NCBI GenBank assembly: GCA_009741485.1
Contig: VKON01000207.1
Span: 522,843-586,842 of the forward strand
DNA length: 64,000 nucleotides
Source: Malurus cyaneus samueli
Lineage: Eukaryota > Chordata > Aves > Passeriformes > Maluridae
Direction: 5' to 3'
Shown here: in pieces, positions 22,991 to 34,437 of the stretch
Numbering within the stretch: the first letter of the stretch is position 1
Layout of the letters: each line of letters starts with the position of its first letter
Position numbers and translations under genes: made by a program
The notes under the pieces: generated by a model
Database searches by the model: none
Told to the model about the DNA's origin: nothing
What the model saw: only the letters and a program-made list of their open reading frames with translations

Positions 22991-25398
22991 AGGATGGCCA
23001 CAGGTCAGCTTATGTTATGGGTAGAAGAGCCCAAACTCCTTGAGATCACTTGTACCCAACTATTGAATAATTTCTAAAAGAAATTGGATGTAGTTTTAGA
23101 AGAAAGTTTTACATTAATTGGCTTTTATTTTATGAATACACAAATACTGTCTATTCATGACAAAACAAGAGGTACTGAGGCTAAAGTACAAAAGAAGGAA
23201 AATAAATAGATATAAACAGGAGCTAACAGCTATGAGAACTAAGACCGTCTCATGGTGTTGTAAACAGATCATGTTAGTACAGACTTGTCTTTTGCCAAAA
23301 GAAGTGGTTCCCTTTATTCTGTTGGAGACGTGATATACATTCCTTAGATAGTTGCAGAAAATAAGGCAAAAATGCCCACAATGAAGGCTACTTGTTTTGT
23401 CTGTGATTTGAGGAAGAGTGATACAGCTGGTACCAGAAATATATTGATATAAGTAGAAGATGGAAAGCATATCTGTCTTGTTTCTATTTGTGGCTGAAAC
23501 CTTATTCCTTTCCAAGTTCTTTATGTTTTTTTCTGGAGAGCATCATCAGGACTATAAGCAAGCTCAGGTGAAAAGAAAACAATTTACATAATTATCGGTG
23601 AGAAGCTATGGGAGCATGGTAGAGAATTAGGTCAGTCAGGATAGGACAGTTAAAAATAGCAGTAGAGCCAGGGAAGAAATGGGCACCTCATAGCATACCA
23701 GCACTGAGCACTGGGGTGATCCTAATCCCAGAACTGGAAGCAAGGCTGGTTGGTAGACAAGAAACCTGTACAGCTTTCCACTTACTTGATTTTTGCTGTG
23801 GATGGATTTGCAATAAATGCTTATGGTCTGAGGCTTTCCTTTAGAAAGTAGGTTCAAAAGGTTTTGCCACACCTCTAAAAGAGCAGTGTCTAAGTAAATG
23901 TGATGTGCTGCCTAAGGTCAGTTGCTGATGGCTTTGCAAATTTATTTATAGGGCTACAAAAAAATGTAATCTAAAGAACTAAGAGCTCTAACTAAATATC
24001 TAAGTCACCATAAAATGAAATCAATCATGTTCACTTGCAGTTTGTTTAAATTTATTTTTATAACCCTAACATGAGGACGGCTGCATTGCCAGACAGAACT
24101 ATTGCCATGAGGAACAATTGCCAGACAGAATTCATGTTTCCCTGTGACTATTCGCTTCTGTCCTACTGTCTTTTGTTTATCTCAATCCCTATCTTTAATG
24201 TTTCTCATGTTCTACATGCGTTTTTGCCTTCAGGCAGCATTTTTATGATTCAAGCTGAGGTAAATCTGGCTTGTGGAGCGAAGTCACCCATGAAGGGGTG
24301 AAAATGGTTTCTTCAAGTACCTGGTAAGTGAAAAGACAGTCATTCTCACCCTGATTTCTGTTTTAATCTTGCATATTTTGCACTTTCTTGGCTCTTGCAC
24401 TGCCAATAAACTAGTTGTCTGTGCGTGCCAGGTAATGCTGGTCATCCTTGTGAAACTTTGCCATGTTAACCAAAGAAGGAAAAGCTTTCATTGCAGAAAA
24501 GCATTAGTTTGGTTTCAGTTTGAGAGCAGTATGAAGTCATAGGAATTATGGAAGTGTTGTTTTTATAAAAATATCTATCTTGAGATTCAGATCATTAGCA
24601 TAATAATTATCTAAATGTTTACACACAGGGCAATCCAATCCATCAATATTTAGGGCTGATAGCAGATAAAAACATAAACAGAGCTTTTCAAAGGAGTTTC
24701 AAAAATCAATGACACAGGTAATACTTAGATCCCATGGCAAATAAACAGACTTTGAAATCTACAGTGTTACCTTTAGCCAAAATGACGCTCACGTATATCA
24801 TAAGGAACGTCAAATAATATCTAGTCAACAAAATTAACAAATTGTTAAAAAAATTCAAGTCAACATAGTTATCAATCTTCCAGTGCATCACCAGTAATTT
24901 GTAGGGATATAAATCCATGGCTTAGTATCCTAGCAACTGTTTGATGAAAGATGGTCTGGATTTTAAAGAGGCTGACAAACTCTTAAGTATTGAAAATGTT
25001 GTGTGAACTTCTCCATCCCCTAATATCAATAAACAAGTGGCCTGACTACCCTTCCTGCTACTCAGAATTAGCCTTTCACTCTCGTGTGGAGGCATGTAGG
25101 GGGAGGGTATATGGAGGAGCTGTCCTTTGCAAATAATTTTTAAAAACCAACCAAAAAATATTTGCTTAGTCCTTAGAGTTGCGCAAGTAATTCTCTTCCA
25201 ATTTCATGGATGGAAAAGGAGATGTAAACATACTATACAAATAACTCATGGTTAAATCAATCAGTGAGAAGTGCCTTACATAAACAATCCATTTACTGTC
25301 AGTCAGAGAGAGAGAAAAAGTCTATTCTATTAATAGGTGACATCCAGATGGAAAAAGAGCTAACATGGAAAAGAAGAAATTACATAAGTAACTCAAAG
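22991..25398. other. Unassigned sequence
   Basis: No recognised element. The longest frame (23114-23515 minus, 133 codons, hydrophobic near its C-terminus) has no recognisable domain. In the second copy of this region the same frame is cut to 82 codons by small indels (50214-50462). Confidence 0.5.
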
Positions 25399-25881
25399 TG
25401 TGGCTGTGTGGGCCCCGGGATGTGTGGGCCCCGGCGCTCCGGCCCCGCCGCACCTGCGGGAAATACGACTCCGAGACGCAGGCAGGTCCAGGTTTCTTCT
25501 TTATTAAATCTTCCTATTCCAGGCTCTTTTAGCTATAGTGATTTAGCAGCTCTTTCTTCTGTAGTGATTTCAGCTCCTTCTGAGCTGTCCCTGCTCCTAG
25601 TGCGTCTTTTATAGGGTTTCTTATCTTTACCGGGTTTTGAGAATAAACCAATCAGTGAGGCTCTAGACAGATTTCATAACCAGAAAAACTCTCCAATGTC
25701 CACACATCACGTTCCAGTCTCTAATTGGTAGATGCCTTCATCTGTCCAATCCCATGGCTGGTTGTGTCAGCCCAGCTCCATCCCACACCATATCATCTTG
25801 CTCATGCGCACACACTCACCAGTCCTGCCCACACCGAATCCAAAGCCCAGCCTCCCATACATAGCTGTAAAGACCACGGCA
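25399..25881 (-). mobile_element. Solo LTR, family Y, copy 2
   Basis: Minus-strand LTR of about 480 bp. Its U5 end (25405-25490) is GC-rich with a duplicated tgtgggccccgg unit. AATAAA is at about 25500 (plus ttctttattaaat), TATAAAAG at about 25604-25611 (plus cttttatag), and CCAAT sites lie further upstream (plus taattggtag, about 25724). The order CCAAT, TATA, AATAAA, U5 is that of a retroviral LTR. The sequence gcaggtccaggtttcttctt is shared with the element at 2571-2935. There is no attached interior. Confidence 0.75.
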
Positions 25882-26643
25882 TGTGACCATTAGTAACCAA
25901 CGTTGTAAAATTACTCGTTATATATAGTCATCTGTTGGTTCTAAGTAATACCTTTTCTCACGTTCTGAGAAGAAATTAAGCAGAAACCATCGTGAAAAGA
26001 GATTTTAGTGTTCTTCTAGACCTTTGTAAGGTCCAAGAATGCTTACTCAATTCAGCTTTTAAAAATGCTTACTGTTGTTCATGTACTCTAAGTTAGATGC
26101 ATGAGAGAAATACCCACAAGGTATTCTCAAGAGGTCAAAACACCAATAAAGTCCTCACTGGCAAATTTAGAAAATCAAAGAATTGTGGTAAAGGGTTTAA
26201 AACAGCATTTGATCAATGTAGAACACTTCTCAAAGCATTAACTTAGCCCATTCAACCTCTAAAACTCTGTTTCTATATTAAGTCATGCAGAAATTCTGAG
26301 ATGACAGACTTGGAAGACTAAAGAGAAAGAGTGAAATACAGAAAAGTTATAGAAAAGCATAGGTACAGCTACTGGGTTCCAGTGGTGTTTAGCTGATAAA
26401 AATTCCAAGAGTCAAAGACTGTCAGCAGGTAAAGCAAAGTTATCATTAGATTTTAGAGCACCACACCTGTTTCCTGGCTGCCTAAGCACATCTTCAATAC
26501 TTCTGATTGATGTTCTCCAGGTGATGGGAGCTGCAGACTGGTCTCATGCCCAGAGCAGGTGATGTAGCCTAGGGGTATACCTGGCTCCATCTTTGGTGAC
26601 TACATGTACAGGCATACGAAGTTAGTCAAGCAAAAACCTCATG

Positions 26644-27334
26644 AGCAACTGTCACAAGGTTTCCTGAAGTTTGGCAGTGCAAACCACAGCACTATGTAAC
26701 ACTCCAAAAAAATGTTCTTTCCATTCAAATTTATTTGATTTTTTTCCCTCAAGGTTTTAAATTTTTTGCCAGTAGAGTTAGGGTTGCTAAAAGGCTCAAA
26801 ACCTGAAATCTCAGAAAGCTGCAGAGAGATCTATTTTTTTGGTAATAGTTTAAACATGATTCTTCAACTTACTAATTGCAAAATTTTCCCTTTCATTAAC
26901 CTGGCAAAACTTTCCTTCCTAACCAATGCAAAGGTCCATTTTGTGTACACAGACTTCAATTCTTTTTATTTTTCTGTCTCAATATTTATATCTTGGATAA
27001 GCATTTTATTTTAAGTTTTAAGTTCTTAGAGATAAAGCAAGACCTTGCATTCCTTCTAGTATAAACTAATACAAGCTTCCTTGATCAGCTTGAACTTTTT
27101 GTGATAGATTTGATTTTGTTTCCACCAATCTTTGAGATTTGTTGTGATAAGTAGATAGAAATTCTGTTTTGTGAAGATTTTAAATACAATTACGTTAGTT
27201 AGAAGAAAATGTAAAACCTGTAAGTTGAAAACTATGTACATCAGCAGTATCCCCTGAAGCATGGAAATTTTTCGAATAGCTTTTCACTACTGTTTCCATT
27301 GGAAGCCTTGCTATTTTTTCACATGGAATATTGG
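26644..27334. other. Spacer between block A and block B, left version
   Basis: 0.7 kb of AT-rich sequence that follows block A here and is not found after the second copy of A, where a different ~3 kb spacer occurs. One featureless frame on each strand. See the findings for the junctions. Confidence 0.6.
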
Positions 27335-28114
27335 TTTTATTTTGTCTCATCGCTGGTTTTAGATATTGTTGGGGTATTCAGACACCAATGAACAGGGTTA
27401 TTAACCTGCTGGATAACTAATTGGTTATTCTGCCCTTGATTCTGGAAACACTTTCGTTCTGGATTGGGATGTAAAGGTTGTCCAAAACTAGATGTGTTAC
27501 TGGGGCTATGAAACAGTAATATTTGTACAGAAATTACTAGTAAATCAAGTTGGGAAGTAAGAATGATAACAAAAAGGCAGGTGAATCACTTTTGCATGTT
27601 ATTTCTAGTCCGAAATACATCATTGGGGAACTTAAAATCAAAAGGTTATACTCAGACAGATTATTTATCCTGCGCCAAATTACCTTCAAGACAAGAACAG
27701 CACCAGAGCTAGACTAGTAAAATGTTTGGCTAATTGCTTGTTTGGCTTAGAACTAGAACTGATGCGCGGGCAACAGTAGAATGTAAAAGAGGAAGAAAAA
27801 ACGGCAGGAAAAAGCACTGTGAATAACGAATAAAAAGATGCAATGACAGAGAAGACGTGGAAGTTTTACTGTGGTGCAATGGAGAACACAGACCCAAAAG
27901 ATATCAGACTCATTGTTAAAGATTAATAACAAAATAATGGAGTACTAAGAGCAATGTTAAAGGTTCTTTTAAATAGCGTAAGAGATTAGGCATGCATGTG
28001 TGCACAAATTTCTCTCGTGCTATGTGTCCCAACAAGCAATTAAGAATAATTGTGAGTTTAAGGTTTGTGCTAGTTTTAGTGTAACAGTGGGAGGAATTGA
28101 CTCTACAAATATCT

Positions 28115-28626
28115 TGTAGACTAAGTAGAACTCATTAATACGTTAAGATCAGTTAAAATAAAGGAATAGTTATAAAGTAGAAATCACTCAACTAGGCAAA
28201 GTAGACTATGACTGACACGCTGTTCGTCAGGTGTGGTAGCAGTCTGATTAAATGATGGCGACAGTCTGTTGGAATGTGATGGTGTGGTCTTGTTGAAGAA
28301 AGAAGAAGGGTCCTGAAGAAAGGTCGTGTAGTTTCTGGAGGTCGGTGGTGGGTATGAGATCATTGTCGCTCTGGGAATTTCGTGGCTGGTATCACAAGCC
28401 AGACTACAAGGTAGGAGATGTCTGTGGGCTGGGATCTACACAAGTGGGGATTGATGAATTTGATTATTCAGAGACTTGATGGGTCTTTGTGGAGATGACT
28501 CCACAGAGTGGATGCTGCTCCAGAATGAATACAGGGTGAGTATGGAGATGATAAAGACACTGCTTCCACTATTTTAAGATATGTAGAGATAGCAGAAACT
28601 TGTTTTGGTTACCTTTTGTAACCAAG
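28115..28626 (-). mobile_element. LTR, family Z, noisy copy
   Basis: Counterpart of 57365-57912 and relative of 15205-15766. It keeps gttcgtcagg, gcagtctgattaaat and the terminal ggttac...gtaacc inverted repeat (about 28608-28623), but with many single-base losses. No frame longer than about 60 codons survives, unlike in the two relatives. Confidence 0.65.
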
Positions 28627-28997
28627 ACGGTTGATATCTAGACTATTTTTCGTAGCCATAACAGTGACACTGCCTCCATTATTGTTTTCAATATTTTATT
28701 CTTTTTGATCCTTTAATAATTATCCTTAGAAACTTGGCTTCACTTTGGCTCTGGGAAGTAAATTTCTCCAGGTCAATTTTCTTAGATGCTATTTTATAGA
28801 TTGCAAGAGATACAAGTTTGGCAGTCGTCATGTGTCATATTTTCTTCAATTCAATAACTTGTACAGTCTTTTGCCCAGCAAGGAACCTAGCCTATTTTAA
28901 ATATCTTTTTGATAATGGGGAAATGATAAGCAAACTGACTTGGCTAGCTTCAATGTAGGTGACCTATCCTTTACGACATATTAATAATGGCTGCGAA

Positions 28998-29402
28998 ATG
29001 TTGTTAGGAGGAAGATACCCATAACAAGTTCTATTCTTTGAAGCTCGATCAGTAAAACCTACTCAAGCTTTGGACGTATACAGGAGGTGGAACTTGAGGA
29101 AGGACTCTTACTCTAAAACACACTGAGACCACTGCCAGGGGGCAAAGTGCTGTGTAGACCTACAAGAGAGCTTAGCATAGGAACAGGAGAGATGATAATA
29201 TGTATGGTGCATATGAGATAATGTATGATGTTGATCCTGTAAGTACATAAGTCATGAAGCTGTACTGAGAGTGTCATGTCTGTATAGGGTGACTCTCTGT
29301 ACGTGGCGATTGCAAATAAACATGTCTGGCCTTACAATTTACTTAGTTGTGAGGTCTTTACTGTGCATCACTTTCATACATCAATATATCTAACATCACA
29401 CA
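28998..29402 (+). mobile_element. Solo-LTR-like element with AATAAA
   Basis: A plus-strand block from about tgttaggaggaagatacc to catcacaca. It carries a TATA-like tgtatagg (about 29282), then gcaaataaacatg (polyadenylation signal about 29316), then a U5-like ttagttgtgaggtctttac. The counterpart at 58276-58707 shares all three. TATA and AATAAA are close together, as in the LTR at 16750. Ends are approximate. Confidence 0.6.
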
Positions 29403-32299
29403 CTTTGCCTTTCCAATATATTTGTATTTGTCATATTTTCTTTTTTTTGTTGGTTTTTTTGTTTTTTTGAAGGAAGAATAAGCTTGATGGAGATTCAAGC
29501 CGTAGAAGCGCAGAATTTTTAAAGACGATGATAAAATTAATTGTTTTTTCAGCTACTTTTCTATCTCAGTACATTAGCATTTTTTTTTGGCTCTCTTTGA
29601 TTCCAGAGTGTTTTTTTGTGTTTTAACATTTACATACAGCTCATCAGTTGTATATATGCAATAGGAAATATTTTGCACCAATTCCACTCTTTGCAATGAT
29701 TGGAAAGGCTTTTTGGTAGATAGATGAGTTGTTGAATAATGAAACTGCATGACAGAATTAGTTTTCACAGACGATTTAGAAGATATAAATGCCTAAATTT
29801 GTAGCATTGCAAGGGCAACAGCTACTCAGGTAAGCTATAACCATGAAAATGTAGAGCCAGACATTTTAATTATGTAATGACAAAAGGTATTGAGAAAGTG
29901 AGAATGTGAGGAAGAAGAGCTGAAATGAGACCTGGCTTAAAAAAATTGTTCAAAGTAATCCAAGTGCAGACCAGGGTCCAAACGAGGAAAAGGAGTAGAG
30001 TGAATAAGCGAGGAGGGATAGACAGGCAGTCATTGGGTTTATGTAAATAATAATTAAGGTGGAGGGAAGCCGATGTAAACAAGTTTGTGTTACGTACGAG
30101 TTTGTTGGTGCTAATTTGATTTCATCAACACTGACTGCTAGTACTATGAGGATATGAGAAAAAAAACTATTGAAAATCACTGTATGAATTAAGTTTCATG
30201 ATACTGTAGTTATGCTTCGAGCACTATCTTCAGGAGGTATAAAAATGAGAAAAGAATACTTAGAAAAGAGGAACAAAAGCCGAGGCTGGCAGAGATGCCA
30301 GGACATAACAAGGGAGTGGCTGTGAGAGGAAATTATCTCACTAAGATATGTTGGCCCTCAAAAAGTCTGCTGCCGGCATGCTCTGCAGGTTTGGTGACTT
30401 CAGCTTGACAAATAACCTTGGTACTATGTCTTTTCCTTCTCATTAGCTCAGACTCTACCTCATCTGTCCTGGAGTTATTGTGAACATCAATATTATTGTA
30501 TAGTTCATATATGCTCACAATTCTACAAAAAAAAACAACAAGATACAATGAATTAGAAAATTACTGACCAGGAATACTCTGCCTTTTAAGCTCAGAGGAC
30601 AGTTATTGCAAATAAAGAGATCAGTAAAGCTTTTTTTAAACTTGTGATGGATCACAGTGGTGCATCTAAGCTTTAACATCAATATTTTGCTGCTTAGTGT
30701 ACTCATCCTATATGTAGACTTTCTAAGGGAATTATGTTTGTGTAGTTTATTTAAAGAATCTTTTTCCTCGAGGGGAGAAAAGGCTGTGTTTAAGCAGAAG
30801 ATTGGTCCCAGTCATCCCTTTATGGCTCTTGCAGTTATTCTAAAACTTAACTACAAGAACGAAGCCTAGAAAGAATTTCTTTTACGAAAGTTTGTTTAGA
30901 AGAAAAGGTAATAAGATGCTTGAAACAATAAAGGAAAGATAAATATCTACTATTCATATTAGAAAAGCATGATGTATTTTTTCTTTTTTGAGACTACAGT
31001 GTTGCATTTTTGTCTATTAAATTGCTTCTCTTCTTGACCTGCTTGTCACTTCTATATAATTTCTGTGTTTTAAAATAAGTATGATAAAAATGGCCTAAGA
31101 ATTTCTTTGACTGGGAAACCATAACACTCAAGCTGTTGCAGAGGACTGTTTTGCTGATACCAACTATTCAGTGTTTCAGCAGGTATAGCAAGAAAATTGT
31201 ACAGCTCATGTAAAAACACAACCAGTTGATTAGTTATTGTTGACCATCGTCCTTAAGCATGAATAGTCCTTTCTTTGGGGTGAAACTTAGATCGACTGTC
31301 ATAAAGTCACCAAATTTCTGTGCTTTGGAGGAGTTGCTAATCCTCACTCCCCCTGCAGATTTCTACATTCACCATGTCCTTTACTTGAGATGCCTATTTT
31401 GTTGTTCTCGATCTGTTATTTTTCAAGAATGAGTAATTTGTACCAGTGAGGATATGGAGCTACTTACACCACACATGCTCGCTTAGTGTAGTGTGCAAGT
31501 ACAATTATTCCTGTAATCTGCATGCAGCATACTTTTAACGTTGCCTTAGCATTAAGTTTAGCTGAGAAAGGGAAATAAACAGGATGAAAGTCAGCTGTCA
31601 ACAGTGCATGGAAGGATATATGAATTATGAAAGTCAGCCTACAATATTCTGGGACCTAATTATTTGAGAAGTTGGTTATATTTGGTCATTTATACATTCA
31701 GCATTGTGTAGAGATGGAAGGAGGTTGTTGGTTGGGGTTGTTATGTAAACATAATCTCAGTGATATACCTCTGAGTTAGCTCAGAGGGTGCTCCCATGGG
31801 CAATTGCTTAATTTGTTTATGATTCCTGGTCAGCAATACAAGGAACCAACTTGCAAGCCTGCCACTGAAAAGGGGAATATTGCGTGATGAAAAAGAACAT
31901 GAAGTAGCTTCAAGAGTGAAAATCTGAATGCTTACATTGCAGGGACTTCTGGGAAAATCTAGTTAAATGACCCTTTGTGTATTGATGGTCCATAATTACC
32001 TTTTGTTGAATAGGAGGTCTGGGTTAAAGCAATAGTGTGTGCATACAGTTGGTTGAGTTAATGTATTAATCATGCGCACTTTAGTTCTTTTGGCAACTAC
32101 CTTACCTGGGGAAGAAAATAGAATATGTAATGATATGAATTCTTCTGAAAAGCTGATTAGTGATTAACATAGTCTGATTTCTTATATCGCTATTTGAGGG
32201 ATGATGTTGATACATACATTTTTGATAACAATGATTTGTGTGTTGTAAGTCTCATCACACCCTTGAGAGAGACAATTGATTTTTATTTATGCTCGACAT

Positions 32300-33052
32300 G
32301 ATGTATGTGTTAGGGAGCTCTGTCCCTCAGAGGTTTTGCCTGGCGCCACATGGACAGTTCAGCTTCCCTGCTGCTGCAAACATCTGCCCCCTTAGCTGGT
32401 GGGCAATGCACGGATGCCGGGAAAAAGCGCGCGAGAAAAACCGGGGAAATCAGCTATGGGAGGGCAAGGACATAATAAAGCAGCGAATCTGCTGATCTAT
32501 ATACATGGCCTTTTTCCTTTGGAGTTCTTGGAAGGACCCACCTGGAAGGTCACTTGGCCTGTCCCCATTCCTCGTTTTTTCCTTTTTTCTCTGTGGTCCT
32601 GACTGTCCCTTGTCCGAACCGTCCTGTCTGTGTCTGTTTACCGCGTTCCCGAGGGCTCGACCGCGACACCTCGTGTTTGCTGTTTTGCCCGATGGAGCCG
32701 CCGCGTGCAGAGCGCTTGTGGGTATGCACAGCCAGCTGCCCACGCAGCGCAGCGATCCAAAGTGTGATGTAGCCACGCGCCGTGTTTCTGCGAACGGAGG
32801 CACGCAGCGCTGACTGCTGTTGGAAATCGCGCCAGCACGCCCGGAGCGCAGAGCTCCTCGCGGTCTCGCAGCTCACACGTCTTCTGCCGAGCTGAATGCG
32901 GGGTGCCCAGGTACAGCGGTAACAATCTGTCTGCTATCTTACTGTCTGCTCTCGTTTGTCTTATTCCTCTATATGGTTTTCCCTTTTTATCCCTTGTAGC
33001 GAAGGTGTTAGGAAACTTCCTTCGTTTATGAATAATAGTTGACATGTAATAT
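32300..33052 (+). mobile_element. CpG-rich 5' LTR, noisy copy
   Basis: Counterpart of 61804-62580. A CpG-dense U3/R region (32400-32900) stands out from AT-rich flanks. Both core signals appear damaged here: the TATA box reads cataataaag and the polyadenylation signal lies in an altered gaataatag context. The sequence attggcgcgtttgcg at the 3' border is kept in both copies. The many overlapping frames on both strands (32289-33045) reflect GC richness, not genes. Confidence 0.6.
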
Positions 33053-33490
33053 TGGCGCGTTTGCGTTTATTTTATTGTCCAAGAGTCTATTAAAAGAACT
33101 CCCGATTCCTCTTACTCAAGCAGAGTGGAACACGCTGCAACTGCAAGTGGTTGTAGAGTTTTTGCACGACTTAGAGAGTAAAGGCAATAAGAGAAGATCA
33201 GGAGATCTGATGTGGTGCAGATATGCAGCAAAGGAAGGAAAGGATGTTAACAGCTCAGGGGCTTTATGTAAATACAATAGGTCCAGTTCGAGTCAGGGTG
33301 AGAACTCTAAACAAGATGAGATAAAGAGAAAGCGGTGGAGCTATGAAGGAGAATATAATACCTTGGACATTCAGAAAAATTTTAGTGTTCTTGTTTCTAT
33401 TTGCATATTCAGCATGAGAAACCATAACATAGATGCACAAAAGACTGTAAAGTATTCATATTCCACTTTAGCTATGAATTTAACACTGTA
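33053..33490 (+). pseudogene. Possible retroviral leader and gag-like remnant
   Basis: Directly after the LTR comes tggcgcg, whose first six bases look like the start of a lysine-tRNA-type primer binding site. A 150-codon frame then runs through the region (33039-33491). It is hydrophilic and rich in K, R, S and N in its second half, with LTQAEWNTLQLQ near the start. The position and the style of the N-terminus suggest a gag remnant, but I recognise no diagnostic motif such as a CCHC box. The counterpart (62581-63037) is split by indels into two shorter frames. Confidence 0.3.
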
Positions 33491-34437
33491 ATGAGCACCT
33501 CCATTAATGCAGCCAAGGAGGATGGTTTTAGTTGCTAGATAAAAGGCTAAAATTACACGTGCTTAGAATTAGCAGTTTTGGTTCTGCTTTAATTTTCTGT
33601 ATCCGCCAATGGAGGGATAAAAACGTCAAGAAACGAAAACTTGCTAGGACGCACGGGTCCATGTGGTCATTATCCTAGAGATTTAGAGAAAGAGAGAGTT
33701 ATTGATCATAAACTTGCCACTAATCTGAAAATAAATGCTGAAGTTGCAGCATTAGATAGTTAATTCTAGAAGTAAAATACGAGTATTTAGTTAGAAGTCG
33801 TTGATTGACACAAAATAGGTTGAAACTGTCAGTTATGAGGAACAGCTTGCTGATGGCTCTTGAGTGGTGAGAACCACTAGATGTCAGGAAAGACTATGGG
33901 AATATAGCCGACCAACACAGGGCTGGCTTTCTCCTTGGCATCCATAAAACCACCTTCACATGTCTTGGATTTGCCTTTGCCACTGGGAAAAGAAGCAGTT
34001 ACTTTTTTCCTTCTTTTAGAAATTTCAATCATGTCAGTTTTTCCCTGTTAGCAATTTGTCTGATTAAAGTAAGGTTGCAGGTTAGGATAATTATACCCTG
34101 TCTTCCTGATTTTTGGAGCACATATCAAGGTTTTAAACACTATTGCACTTAAATATGAAAACTCTCTGTTCATCAACACATCATTTTATTCATTAAATAT
34201 CCATTAAATATTTTTTACCTTTTGGAGAACCACTGATAAAATACAGGGAAAAAACAAGTAAAAACAACCACAAGTGAAATAAGCCTCTGTTCTTGATGCG
34301 TGAATAACAATTGTTGTAATTTGAAGTATAATCTAAGAAACTTTTTTTTAGACATCCTGTGGAAATTACATAATTAACAGAAAGGGTAATCATAGTGAAA
34401 ATGAGCATTATTATTTATTTCATAATGCTCTGATACA

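Larger units (their letters stand above)
20126..26643 (+). repeat. Block A, first copy
   Basis: 6.5 kb repeated in the same order and orientation at 47010-53588, including the R2 remnant, nested element X, CR1 fragment and family-Y LTR. The last ~400 bases are identical as far as I can read. Elsewhere the copies differ mostly by one- or two-base insertions and deletions. This copy keeps family motifs better (for example the element X AATAAA), so it looks like the more accurate one. Confidence 0.9.
27335..34437 (+). repeat. Block B, first (noisier) copy
   Basis: About 7.1 kb matching 56570-64000 (about 7.4 kb) in order and orientation. Differences are dominated by small indels. Against the related LTR at 15205, this copy departs more often from shared family blocks than the 57-kb copy does, so it appears to carry more sequence error. 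Sequence between the LTRs listed inside it (27335-28114, 29403-32299, 33491-34437) holds no gene I can recognise. Confidence 0.85.

Noticed and set aside
23114..23515. 133-codon minus frame with a hydrophobic segment
   Set aside because: No recognisable family and ordinary AT-rich codon content. The frame is broken in the other copy, though that may be sequencing error. Not enough to call a gene.
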